A stretch of DNA of 64,000 nucleotides from Acetobacter okinawensis (GTDB lineage: Bacteria; Pseudomonadota; Alphaproteobacteria; Acetobacterales; Acetobacteraceae): assembly GCF_002153655.1 (NCBI RefSeq), contig NZ_JOPJ01000004.1:37504-101503 (forward strand), in the 5' to 3' direction. Positions 54,319 to 62,686 of the stretch are shown here, in pieces. Both the position numbers and the translations under genes were made by a program. Every line of letters begins with the position of its first letter. Positions within the stretch are counted from its first letter, which is position 1. The notes beneath the pieces were generated by a model, which saw only the letters and a list, made by a program, of their open reading frames with translations, made no database searches and was not told the origin of the DNA.

Positions 54319-56400
54319 GTGCCACATCTGTCCCTGCGCGCCATTTTCCGCCACACGCTCATGCTGTCCGCCATTATGGGAGCGGGCAGTCTGGCCAGCC
54401 AGTCATCCTTGGCTGCACCGCAAGCCACCGTGCAAAGCGAGTTTGGCACATGGGGTGTGGACCTTGCCGGGCGCGACCTTGCCATTGCTCCGGGGAACAA
54501 TTTTTTCCGCTATGCGAACGGCACCTACCTCGAGCACCTGCAAATCCCGGCAGATATGACCAGCTATGGCCCCTTCAACGCACTGGCCGAGCTCTCCCGC
54601 ACACGGGTGCAGAGTATTCTGGATGACCTGTCCGCTCACCCGGTCAGTGTGGCACGCACAACGGAAGAAAAACTGGGCACTTTCTACGCATCCTACATGG
54701 ACACAGCACAGGTGGAACGCCTTGGCGCGCAACCGCTCCAGCAGGATATGGATGCCATCAAAGCCATAAAGGATATGGCGGGCTTTGCGGCACTCAGTGG
54801 TACGGCTGTCAGCTCGTTCCAGTTCGGCCCCTTCTCCCTTGGTATCAACCCTGATGCCAAAGACCCCACGCGCTATGCGCTCACGCTTGACCAGTCCGGG
54901 CTGGGGCTGCCAGACCGCGACTACTACCTCAAGCCCGCATTTGCCGCCAAAAAAGCTGCATATCAGACGTATATTGAAAAAGCGCTGACACTCGCAGGCT
55001 GGCCAGAACCAGCCAAGGCTGCCGCCGCGATTGTTATTTTTGAAAGCAAACTGGCCGAAGCGCACTGGCCCCGTGCGGAACTGCGCGACCCGCAAAAAAC
55101 CTACAACCCCATGACTCTGGCTGAACTCAGCACCAAAGCTCCGGGGTTTGACTGGGCCGCATGGCTGGGGGCATCTGGCCTGCCCGCGCAGGATCTGGAC
55201 AAACGGCATCTGGTTGTTGGCGAGCCCTCCGCCATTACGGGGGAAGCCCGCCTGCTGGCCGCAACGGACATGGACACGCTGCGTGCGTGGCTTGCCTTCC
55301 ACCTGGTAGAAAATGCCACAACCTACCTGCCGGACAGCTTTGAGCAGGCCCGCTTTGTGTTCACCAAAGCCCTGACCGGCCAGCCAACCCTGACCGCACG
55401 CTGGAAGCGCGGCGTACAGGCCACCAGCGCGGCCATGGGCATGGCTTTAGGTAAAGTGTATGTGCAGCGCTACTTCCCGCCCGAGAACAGGGTGGCCATG
55501 CAAAAGCTCACCACTGACCTGAAAAACGCCTTCCGCGTCCGGTTGCAGAACAATAGCTGGATGAGCCCGGCGACCAAGGAAGCAGCCCTACGCAAACTGG
55601 AAAATTTTGAAATTCAGGTCGGCTACCCCAACAGATGGCGGGACTATACGGGGCTGGTCGTCAAAAAAGGCGAAGTGTACGAAAACGCCCGTAACGGTGT
55701 GGCGTTTGAATGGCACTACTGGCTGGAGCGGCTGGACAAGCCGGTGGACCGCAACGAGTGGGACATGACGCCACAGACAGTGAACGCCTACAACAACCCG
55801 CTGTTTGATCAGGTTGTATTCCCCGCCGCCATTCTTCAGCCGCCGTTTTTCAACATCCATGCTGACGCCGCCGTGAATTACGGCGCCATTGGCGGCGTCA
55901 TCGGCCATGAAATGACCCACTCCTTTGACGATGAAGGTCGCCAGTTTGATGAACACGGCCGCCTGCGCGACTGGTGGACAAAGGATGACGCAGAACGGTT
56001 CCAGAAGCTGGCAGACCGTCTGGGTGCGCAGTATGATGCGTTTCAGGTGCTGCCGGGCGTGCATGTCAACGGCAAGCTGACCATGGGCGAAAACATTGCC
56101 GATCTGGGTGGGCTGACCCTTGCACTGGATGCCTACCATGCCTCGCTCGCAGGCAAGCCCGCCCCTGTTGTGGACGGGTTGAGTGGTGAACAGCGCGTCT
56201 TTTTAGGCTGGGCGCAGGTCTGGCGTGAAAAACTGCGCGAGGAGACCATTCGCAGGCTGGTGGTCACGGACCCGCACTCCCCACCAGAAGCGCGCGTAAA
56301 CCTGCCGATGCACAATATTGATGCATGGTATGATGCGTGGAACGTCCAGCCGGGTAACACGCTGTACCTGCCACCCCAGCAGCGCGTTAAAATCTGGTAG
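54319..56400 (+). CDS. pepO: M13-family zinc metallopeptidase (PepO/neprilysin-like)
   Basis: 693 residues, exported. The GTG start at 54319 has CGGAG 6 bases upstream and gives a signal peptide (TLMLSAIMGAGSLASQSSLA). The M13 N-terminal domain shows DLAIAPGNNFFRYANGTYLEH. The catalytic domain contains NAYNNP (substrate binding), HEMTH at 530-534 with the catalytic Glu, GENIADLGGL with the third zinc ligand Glu591, and the C-terminal RVNLPMHNIDAWYDAW that carries the Arg binding the product carboxylate region. It cleaves oligopeptides in the periplasm. Divergent from the TonB receptor. Confidence 0.94.
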   Translation: MPHLSLRAIFRHTLMLSAIMGAGSLASQSSLAAPQATVQSEFGTWGVDLAGRDLAIAPGNNFFRYANGTYLEHLQIPADMTSYGPFNALAELSRTRVQSILDDLSAHPVSVARTTEEKLGTFYASYMDTAQVERLGAQPLQQDMDAIKAIKDMAGFAALSGTAVSSFQFGPFSLGINPDAKDPTRYALTLDQSGLGLPDRDYYLKPAFAAKKAAYQTYIEKALTLAGWPEPAKAAAAIVIFESKLAEAHWPRAELRDPQKTYNPMTLAELSTKAPGFDWAAWLGASGLPAQDLDKRHLVVGEPSAITGEARLLAATDMDTLRAWLAFHLVENATTYLPDSFEQARFVFTKALTGQPTLTARWKRGVQATSAAMGMALGKVYVQRYFPPENRVAMQKLTTDLKNAFRVRLQNNSWMSPATKEAALRKLENFEIQVGYPNRWRDYTGLVVKKGEVYENARNGVAFEWHYWLERLDKPVDRNEWDMTPQTVNAYNNPLFDQVVFPAAILQPPFFNIHADAAVNYGAIGGVIGHEMTHSFDDEGRQFDEHGRLRDWWTKDDAERFQKLADRLGAQYDAFQVLPGVHVNGKLTMGENIADLGGLTLALDAYHASLAGKPAPVVDGLSGEQRVFLGWAQVWREKLREETIRRLVVTDPHSPPEARVNLPMHNIDAWYDAWNVQPGNTLYLPPQQRVKIW

Positions 56401-56601
56401 CCCCACCGGCCCGGAGGTGTGCACAGCCTTGCGCCCCGGGCCATACCAGCGATAGTCTTTGTCACACCCCACCACCGCACAAGCCCCCTGATATAAAGTT
56501 CTCTCTGGCACCGGGGCTTGAGCAATGGCAAAATAACGGGCAAGTGGGCTATACCCACGCACACCAGAGTCATGCGGGGCAAGGGAGAACTCGGGCAGTT
56601 C

Positions 56602-57723
56602 ATGGTCGATAAGCGCAGTTCTTCCACAGGCCAGCACGCCCACCTGCCCAACAGGCAGGAACCCCGCCTGCAACCCGCACACGCCCCCGTAACACAGCCC
56701 CCCGCCACGGAAAACAGCACGGGGCAGCGGTCCCGGCTCTTCCCCTTCACCCCCGTGCCCAAAGCGCCGGGGGGGCCAGTCCGGGGGACATCCACCCCCC
56801 TTATCCGCAGGGATGTGTACGCAGACCCCACTCTGGGGCCGGTTTTAACCGCATCGGCCCTTGCGCATTTTCTGTTACTCGGGGCACTGCTTTATCAGGC
56901 CACCCACCACGGGCAGACTGGCGCCCCCCAGTCCAGCCAGTCCTCCTCGGTGGAGATGGTTTTCTCCCAGCCTACACCCTCCACCGGTATGGTCGGCCCC
57001 CATTCGCCCGATGCGGGCGGAGGTAATGCAGCACCTCAGGCTGCTCCCCCTCCTCCGGCGGAACAGCAGCCGGACACCCAGAGCACGCCCCCCGCCCCCA
57101 GTGAAGCCGCGCCGGACGTACCCCCCCTTGCCCAGTCGGATGACGGCCTGCCCAAACCACAGCCCACACCCCAAAAGGCACGGCCAACGCCACACAAGCC
57201 ACGCCAGCCCAGCCGGGCAACACCACGCCCACATACTGCGCAGCCATTGCCCAAAACGCTGCAATCCCTCCTCCAGCACCCGATGGACTACTCGTTTAAC
57301 GAGGCCCCGGCCCCACGGCGTACCACACGCGGGCGACCCGGCGGCTCCTCCGCTCCGCTTGACCTTTCCATTGGTCCGATGGTGGAAAACGGGCAACTGA
57401 ACGCCCATTACGCCTCCCGCACCAGCGTGCATGGCGTTAGCAGTGATTATGGTGCGGAAATTGACGCATGGATCCAGCGCCACCTGTACTACCCCCCCGA
57501 GGCCGCAGCACGGGGTGAGGAGGGCAGCACGTCGGTCCATGTTATTCTGGACCGTTCTGGTCATGTGTTCAAAGTATTCGAGACCGGGTCCTCGACCGAG
57601 GCGCTGGATGCCGCAACCATTGGCATGTTCCAAGGCGCGCAGCTTCCGCCCGTGCCACCGGACATGAAGGACAAATACATCAACTTTGACGTGACGGTGA
57701 ACTATATCCTGATCCGCAACTAA
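56602..57723 (+). CDS. TonB-family energy-transducer-like protein
   Basis: 373 residues. One membrane segment (VLTASALAHFLLLGALLYQ) follows a long, Pro-rich, probably cytoplasmic leader of some 75 residues; then about 200 residues of Pro/Gln/Thr-rich spacer, and a C-terminal TonB-type domain (IQRHLYYPPEAAARGEEGSTSVHVILDRSGHVFKV to IGMFQGAQLPPVPPDM). The domain has the YPPEA and G-V-V pattern of TonB/TolA C-termini. The leader is unusually long for TonB, so the start at 56602 is uncertain and the ATG at 56572 is an option. It would energise TonB receptors with ExbB/D. Confidence 0.82.
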   Translation: MVDKRSSSTGQHAHLPNRQEPRLQPAHAPVTQPPATENSTGQRSRLFPFTPVPKAPGGPVRGTSTPLIRRDVYADPTLGPVLTASALAHFLLLGALLYQATHHGQTGAPQSSQSSSVEMVFSQPTPSTGMVGPHSPDAGGGNAAPQAAPPPPAEQQPDTQSTPPAPSEAAPDVPPLAQSDDGLPKPQPTPQKARPTPHKPRQPSRATPRPHTAQPLPKTLQSLLQHPMDYSFNEAPAPRRTTRGRPGGSSAPLDLSIGPMVENGQLNAHYASRTSVHGVSSDYGAEIDAWIQRHLYYPPEAAARGEEGSTSVHVILDRSGHVFKVFETGSSTEALDAATIGMFQGAQLPPVPPDMKDKYINFDVTVNYILIRN

Positions 57724-57886
57724 GCCCATGCCCCCTAGCATCGCGCCTTTTATTCGCGTCTGGTGTGTGAAGGGGGCATGTGGATCACACAAAACTGAGG
57801 AGGTATCCTCGGGGCAATTCTGCTTATCTTGTCAACCAGCCCAAGCCGCACCACGCGGCCCGAAATGACTTAAGGACATACTTGCG

Positions 57887-58318
57887 ATGCCACGTTCATC
57901 CAGCTCTGATCTGCCGCCGGGTGTGCCCACGATCCGTGTTGTGGCCATGCCAACAGACACCAACCCCGCAGGCGATGTTTTTGGCGGATGGATTGTCTCG
58001 CAGATGGACCTTGCAGCAGGCACCACGGCGGCCTTCCGGGCCAATGGCCGCTGCGTGACTGTTGCCATCAACAGCCTTGTTTTTCTCGAACCTGTTGTGG
58101 TGGGGGACGAGGTGAGCATCTACACCAAAATTATCCGTGCAGGCCGCACCTCCCTGACCATTCATGTAGAAACATGGCGCAGGGCGCGGCACACCCACAT
58201 TACCTCCAAGGTAACGGAAGGGGAGTTCATTTTTGTCGCACTGGATGAACAGCGCCGCCCACGCCCCCTCCCCCCCTTTGAAGATACCCTGCCCTCCGCC
58301 AACTGCGAAAACGCCTGA
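57887..58318 (+). CDS. Acyl-CoA thioesterase, hotdog fold (YciA-like)
   Basis: 143 residues. IRVVAMPTDTNPAGDVFGGWIVSQMDLAAGTTAA is the hallmark of the YciA/BFIT-type hotdog thioesterases, with the catalytic Asp in NPAGDVFGG; VTVAINSLVFLEPVVVGDEV is the second conserved block and HVETWRR the third. It hydrolyses CoA thioesters in the cytoplasm, perhaps buffering free CoA. AAGGAC lies 8 bases before the ATG. It is followed by a hairpin, then the ferritin-like gene. The substrate chain length is not predictable. Confidence 0.9.
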   Translation: MPRSSSSDLPPGVPTIRVVAMPTDTNPAGDVFGGWIVSQMDLAAGTTAAFRANGRCVTVAINSLVFLEPVVVGDEVSIYTKIIRAGRTSLTIHVETWRRARHTHITSKVTEGEFIFVALDEQRRPRPLPPFEDTLPSANCENA

Positions 58319-58331
58319 GAGGAACCCTTAC

Positions 58332-58360
58332 CCAGCCTCATCCTTTTGTAGTGAGGCTGG
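58332..58360 (+). terminator. Hairpin after the thioesterase gene
   Basis: CCAGCCTCA (58332-58340) pairs with TGAGGCTGG (58352-58360), perfect 9 bp with an 11-base loop. There is no T-run after it, so it may be a stabilising hairpin. Confidence 0.5.
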
Positions 58361-58440
58361 TGGTGCGCGAGCACACCCGCACTTTATTTAGCGTGCACCA
58401 TTTTGCCAGCGCGCCATATGGTTTAAAAAACCCGCCGGCG

Positions 58441-58484
58441 TCTTCCATATGCGCCCCTACCGGGGGCAAGCACCATATGGAAGA
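58441..58484 (+). repeat. Long inverted repeat upstream of the ferritin-like gene
   Basis: TCTTCCATATG (58441-58451) and CATATGGAAGA (58474-58484) are an 11-bp perfect inverted repeat enclosing GCCCC/GGGGC, so RNA would fold into one two-part hairpin ending 34 bases before the ATG. CCATATGG also occurs alone at 58415-58422. Confidence 0.6.
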
Positions 58485-58518
58485 TATGGTGAATGTGGCG
58501 TAACAGGAGGTCGGGCAT

Positions 58519-59343
58519 ATGAAGCACTGGCAGATCGATCAACTGCCATGGGACAGGTTTGATCCCTCCAAGGTAGACCCAGAGCTGTTGCCCGCCATCA
58601 AGGCTGCCGCTGTTGTCGAGCGCAACAGTGTGGACTACGCCCATTACCTTAAAAACGTCTTCCAGAATGATCCCGACTTCTGCGCCGCAGCCGACCACTG
58701 GGCGGAGGAGGAAATCCAGCACGGGGATGCACTGGGCCGCTGGGCAACGCTGGCTGACCCGACATGGGACTACAAAGCCGCATTCCAGCGTTACCGCGAT
58801 TTTTACAAAATTCCGCTTGATGTGGACCAGTCCGTACGAGGCTCACGGACGGGAGAGCTGATTGCGCGCTGCATGGTGGAAACAGGGACGTCCTCCTTTT
58901 ACTCCGCTCTGGCCGATGCCACGGATGAACCTGTGCTTAAAGCGCTGTGTAAACAGATTGCCGCGGACGAGTTCCGCCACTTCAAACTGTTTTATGACCA
59001 TATGCACCGCTACTTACAGCGGGAGAACATCGGGCTGTGGCAGCGTATGCGCATCGCATTGGGTCGTGTGACGGAAACAGAGGATGACGAGTTGGCATCC
59101 GCCTACTACACAACCAACGAACCAGCCGACCAGCCCTACGACCACACACGCTGCATTGCCGCGTACATGACTCGGGCCATGCGCTGCTACAAACCCCAGC
59201 ACCTGCGCCGGGTTACGACCATGGTGTTCAAGATTATTGGCCTGCCCCCGCATAGCTGGCTGCAAACCGTGGCGTTCCGCATTTCAGAAAAACTGTTTTT
59301 CAGGCGCCAGCAGCGGTTTGCACGCATTGCGGGCATAAGCTGA
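58519..59343 (+). CDS. Ferritin-like di-iron protein of unknown function
   Basis: 274 residues. The four-helix di-iron pattern is present: Glu in VVERNSVDYAHYL, EEEIQHG (ExxH), Glu in VETGTSSFYSAL, and ADEFRHFK (ExxH). Spacing fits the ferritin-like acyl-ACP desaturase/ribonucleotide reductase superfamily rather than iron-storage ferritin. An additional C-terminal part (residues 190-274) is basic and contains a hydrophobic stretch RRVTTMVFKIIGLPPHSWLQTVAF, perhaps membrane-associated. AGGAGG lies 8 bases before the ATG. I recognise the superfamily, not a characterised member; oxidation or hydroxylation of a lipid or small substrate is only a guess. Confidence 0.82.
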   Translation: MKHWQIDQLPWDRFDPSKVDPELLPAIKAAAVVERNSVDYAHYLKNVFQNDPDFCAAADHWAEEEIQHGDALGRWATLADPTWDYKAAFQRYRDFYKIPLDVDQSVRGSRTGELIARCMVETGTSSFYSALADATDEPVLKALCKQIAADEFRHFKLFYDHMHRYLQRENIGLWQRMRIALGRVTETEDDELASAYYTTNEPADQPYDHTRCIAAYMTRAMRCYKPQHLRRVTTMVFKIIGLPPHSWLQTVAFRISEKLFFRRQQRFARIAGIS

Positions 59344-59412
59344 TCGGGGCTTGCAGCAGGCTGACTGGCAGGCCATCCTCTGCACGTTCCAACCGATGGA
59401 GAACAAAAGAGC

Positions 59413-59796
59413 ATGTTCACGCACATCATGGTGGGCAGTAACGATATTGCCCGCTCCAAAAAATTCTACGATGCCATTTTTGCCGCTATGGACATCCCTC
59501 CATCAGAAATCGCAGCCAACGGCCGCATTTCCTATGGCAAGCACGAGGTGCGGTTTATTGTAACCCCTCCGCTGGACGGTAAAGCCGCCACCCCTGCCAA
59601 TGGCGGCACCATCGGCTTTGCAGCAGAAAGCCCCGCCATGGCCGATGCATGGCACAAAGCCGGGGTAGAAAACGGCGGGCAGGCCATTGAGAACCCACCC
59701 GGCGTGCGCCAGAGCCCCATTGGCCCACTCTACCTTGCCTATCTGCGTGACCCGGATGGCAACAAGCTGTGTATTGCCTGCAAAATGCCGGTTTAA
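59413..59796 (+). CDS. VOC-family (glyoxalase-like) protein
   Basis: 127 residues forming the two-module vicinal-oxygen-chelate fold. FTHIMVGSNDIARSKKFYDAIFAAM has the first metal-ligand His position, and YLAYLRDPDGNKLCIAC the last, with the Glu position of glyoxalase I replaced in the second strand, so metal chemistry is unclear. Members include glyoxalases, bleomycin-resistance proteins and dioxygenases. It follows the ferritin-like gene by 70 bp on the same strand and may share its transcript. Confidence 0.82.
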   Translation: MFTHIMVGSNDIARSKKFYDAIFAAMDIPPSEIAANGRISYGKHEVRFIVTPPLDGKAATPANGGTIGFAAESPAMADAWHKAGVENGGQAIENPPGVRQSPIGPLYLAYLRDPDGNKLCIACKMPV

Positions 59797-59808
59797 CACC
59801 GCGTATTC

Positions 59809-59850
59809 ACGCCAGCCCCCAAACACCTTACCGTTTTGGGGGCTGGCGTA
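59809..59850. terminator. Hairpin between VOC gene and SDR gene
   Basis: ACGCCAGCCCCCAAAC pairs with GTTTTGGGGGCTGGCGT around an eight-base loop; a very stable stem with A/T pairs at the inner end and no long T-run. It lies between convergent genes. Confidence 0.65.
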
Positions 59851-59860
59851 GCCTACCTGT

Positions 59861-60631
59861 TCAGGCGGACATGGTCCGGTCCACCGCCAGACCGGCGGAG
59901 GCCTGACAGGTCGGCATCATCTCAACATGATTGATGTTGACGTGCGCGGGCAGCCCAAGCACCCATGCCACGGTCTCTGCTATATCCTCAGGTAGCAGGG
60001 GGGCTGTGCCCTGATAAACAGCACTGGCCTTGCTGGCGTCCCCCAGCCGGACCTGACTGAACTCACTCCCCCCGCACAGACCCGGCGCAATGGTGGTCGC
60101 CCGGACCTGCCTGCCCAGCAGGTCACTGCGCAAATTCCGCATAAACTGGTCCACAAAGGCTTTGGTCGCCCCATACACATTGGCACCGGGGTACGCGTAC
60201 GTGCCAGCCGTGCTCCCAAGGGAGACAACATGCCCACAGTTGCGCTCCACCATACCCGGCAACAAGGCACGCGTTATCTCCACCAGTCCGGTCACGTTGG
60301 TGGCGATCATGGTCTCCCAGTCCTGCGGGCTGGTCTGCCACGCTTTTTCCAGCCCCAGAGCCAGACCGGCGTTGTTGACGAGCACATCCACCTCCCGCCA
60401 ATCCTGCGGCAGGCTTTGTGGCAAAGCCCTTACGGCGGCCAGATCGGTCATATCCAGCCTGAACGGCAGAATACGGCCAGCCTCAACCTGCCCTGCCAGC
60501 GCATCGAGCCGCTCCTGCCTGCGGCCTGTCGCCACCACACGGTAACCCTCGCGCACAAGGCGGAGCGCTATGGCATGTCCAAACCCGGCCGTAGCCCCTG
60601 TAACCAGTGCAACCCTGTTTTTTTGCGACAT
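59861..60631 (-). CDS. Short-chain dehydrogenase/reductase (YdfG-like)
   Basis: 256 residues. NAD(P)-binding ALVTGATAGFGHAIALRLVREG, the basic VATGRRQERLD (indicating NADP preference), NNAGLALG, Ser in VSLGSTAGTYAYPGANVYGATKAFV with catalytic Tyr and Lys (YGATK), and the C-terminal APGLCGGSEFS. This matches COG4221 3-hydroxy acid/serine dehydrogenases such as YdfG. Start is the ATG at 60631 with GGAG 8 bases upstream. On the same strand as the upstream NsrR-like gene, 123 bp apart; the regulator may or may not control it. Confidence 0.9.
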   Translation of the reverse strand: MSQKNRVALVTGATAGFGHAIALRLVREGYRVVATGRRQERLDALAGQVEAGRILPFRLDMTDLAAVRALPQSLPQDWREVDVLVNNAGLALGLEKAWQTSPQDWETMIATNVTGLVEITRALLPGMVERNCGHVVSLGSTAGTYAYPGANVYGATKAFVDQFMRNLRSDLLGRQVRATTIAPGLCGGSEFSQVRLGDASKASAVYQGTAPLLPEDIAETVAWVLGLPAHVNINHVEMMPTCQASAGLAVDRTMSA

Positions 60632-60754
60632 CAGTCCCTCTCCATTCCGCCAGCATGACCAACAGCAGCCTATGCCAGCAGGCCAGCTACGCCAACCCAC
60701 ACCCACAGTAGCCGCAGCGCACGCAGCATGTGCTGCCCACCGGTTATGGGAGCA

Positions 60755-61219
60755 TCAGGTGGAGCGGGAAGCGGCCGGGGCTGCCGCATGCATAAGCGTC
60801 TGGCGCTCATAGGGTTGCAAAAGGTCCGCCAGGGTCGCCTTGTCCAACACCCCCATAAATGCACCCAGCGCACTGCCCAGAACACCCCGCAGGTGGCACC
60901 CACCTGCCAGCAGGCACGGAACCTGCCCGTCTCCATTACAGCTCATGCAACCTACAAGGGCCATGTCCTCTTCCGTATGGCGCACAACGTCACCCACGCA
61001 AATCTCTTCAGGCGGCCGGCCCAGAGTCAGCCCGCCGCCACGCCCTCTTTGCGTATGCACAAAGCCACCGCGCCCCAGATGATGGATAATCTTGACCAGA
61101 TGATTTTCGGAAATGCCATAAGTCTGGGCCACCTCACGTATGGAAACGCGGCGGCCCGTATGCACAGCCAGATACAGCAGAGTGCGTAGCGCGTAGTCAG
61201 TATACAAAGTCAGACGCAT
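60755..61219 (-). CDS. nsrR: Rrf2-family regulator, NsrR-like
   Basis: 154 residues. MRLTLYTDYALRTLLYLA with winged-helix VSIREVAQTYGISENHLVKIIHHLGRGGFV and RGRGGGLTLGRPPEEICVGDVV is very close to E. coli NsrR, the nitric-oxide-sensing iron-sulfur repressor. The cluster loop GCMSCNGDGQVPCLLAGGC has four Cys (spacing x2, x7, x5) where E. coli NsrR has three (x4, x5), so cluster ligands are present. It sits alone, with 513 bp of upstream non-coding DNA. No hmp, norB or ytfE target is nearby. Confidence 0.85.
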   Translation of the reverse strand: MRLTLYTDYALRTLLYLAVHTGRRVSIREVAQTYGISENHLVKIIHHLGRGGFVHTQRGRGGGLTLGRPPEEICVGDVVRHTEEDMALVGCMSCNGDGQVPCLLAGGCHLRGVLGSALGAFMGVLDKATLADLLQPYERQTLMHAAAPAASRST

Positions 61220-61732
61220 AACGGAAAAGTCGGCTCCGGCGAGCTAGAGTGACAGGGCATGACAAAAACCAGAACAGGCGGAGCCTACCCCAAACGCCAG
61301 CGAACCTGCATGGTTTTTATAAAATACGAACCAGCCACCCCCTGCACAAGGTTAATCGGGCGGAATAAGGAACAAATGCAGAAAGACGATGAAATATGTG
61401 CATCTGCCTGCCTTCCACAAAACTATCCACAAGGTTTTCCCGCAATCCGTCCCCCTGAACTGTGGATAAACACATAGCCACACCCCCCTGAATCTTACAA
61501 AAAAGGTCTGTTTCCTGCGGCTTGTAGCTTTTTTAAGCTTTTATGACACCAAACCCTCTTGACCTCTTACGCTTTCAACGAGTCGGTGTGTTGCAATTCA
61601 TCCACAGCCTGCCGCACGGGCTACAGGGCCACAAACTCCCCCTCCATGCCCAACCACCCGATTGCGCAAAGAGCCAAACGGCTGGCACAGTACGGCGCGA
61701 TCATTTTAGGCCAGAGGAGCAAACAAAGCCCC
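61220..61732. other. Intergenic region with DnaA-box-like sites
   Basis: 513 bp between nsrR and purU. It contains a perfect DnaA box TGTGGATAA (61461-61469, minus orientation), two one-mismatch boxes, CTATCCACA (61423-61431) and TCATCCACA (61598-61606), and an AT-rich block at 61491-61547 with AAGCTTTTTTAAGCTTTTAT-like runs. It also must hold the promoters of nsrR and purU. No protein-coding frame with a binding site was seen. Confidence 0.45.
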
Positions 61733-62578
61733 ATGCAGTTCATTCTTACGTTCTCCTGCCCGGATCAGGCAGGCATTGTTGCTGGCGTGACCACGGTGCT
61801 GGCACAGCAGGGGGCCGATATTACAGAGACCCACCAGTTCAGTGACCGCAGCACGGGGCGGTTGTTCATGCGGCTGGCATTTGCCACGCCAGCAAACACC
61901 TGCATGGCGGACATACAGGCATGCCTTGCCCCGGTGGCACAGCAGTTTGGCATGGACATGCGCCTGCATGATGCCGCCAGACTCCCCCGCATCATTATTA
62001 TGGTCTCCCGCTTTGACCATGCCCTGCTCAACCTGCTGTATCAGGTGCGGGTCGGATGGTTGCGTGCCGAAATTGTAGCCATTGTCTCCAACCATCAGGA
62101 CAGTGAGGCCACGGCACGTCAGGCCGGAGTGCCGTATTACTACTGGCCCGTAAACCCGCAGAACAAGACCGAACAGGAAGACAGGCTCCGCACGCTTGTC
62201 ACCACAACACAAGCTGATCTGATCGTTCTGGCCCGCTACATGCAGGTGCTCTCAGACACATTCAGCGCGCAGTTCAGTGGACGGATCATTAACATCCACC
62301 ACTCCTTCCTGCCTTCCTTCAAGGGGGCACGTCCTTACCATCAGGCCTATGCCCGTGGCGTCAAGCTGATCGGGGCAACGGCGCACTATGTGACCGCCGA
62401 TCTGGATGAAGGCCCGATTATTGAGCAGGAAACCGCACGGGTCAGCCACAACCTTTCACCCGATGACTATATTGCCACCGGTCGCGGCGTAGAATCACAG
62501 GTTCTGGCACGTGCAGTCAAACTTCATACAGAACACAGGGTCATGCTGAACGGACACCGCACCATTATTTTTTCCTGA
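61733..62578 (+). CDS. purU: Formyltetrahydrofolate deformylase
   Basis: 281 residues. Hydrolyses 10-formyl-THF to THF and formate, balancing one-carbon pools. The N-terminal ACT-like domain shows CPDQAGIVAGVTTVLAQQGADI, and the formyltransferase domain has VSNHQ, YYYWPVN, LARYMQVLS, INIHHSFLPSFKGARPYHQAYARGVKLIGATAHYV with the catalytic Asn-His, and DEGPIIEQ with the Asp. The ATG at 61733 has AGAGGAG about 12 bases upstream; the open frame to 61559 adds non-similar sequence. Confidence 0.94.
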   Translation: MQFILTFSCPDQAGIVAGVTTVLAQQGADITETHQFSDRSTGRLFMRLAFATPANTCMADIQACLAPVAQQFGMDMRLHDAARLPRIIIMVSRFDHALLNLLYQVRVGWLRAEIVAIVSNHQDSEATARQAGVPYYYWPVNPQNKTEQEDRLRTLVTTTQADLIVLARYMQVLSDTFSAQFSGRIINIHHSFLPSFKGARPYHQAYARGVKLIGATAHYVTADLDEGPIIEQETARVSHNLSPDDYIATGRGVESQVLARAVKLHTEHRVMLNGHRTIIFS

Positions 62579-62657
62579 CCTGTCGTGCAGCAAAGCTCCG
62601 GCTTACTTAAGGGCTATGCTGCACTGATCATCCGCACAAAAGCAAAATACCCAAACT

Positions 62658-62686
62658 GGCAGAAAACCGCTTTTTAGTTTTCTGCC
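62658..62686 (-). terminator. Hairpin over the stop codon of the two-helix protein gene
   Basis: GGCAGAAAAC (62658-62667) and GTTTTCTGCC (62677-62686) make a perfect 10-bp stem. The stop codon of the minus-strand gene lies in the loop. T-run after it is weak. Confidence 0.5.
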
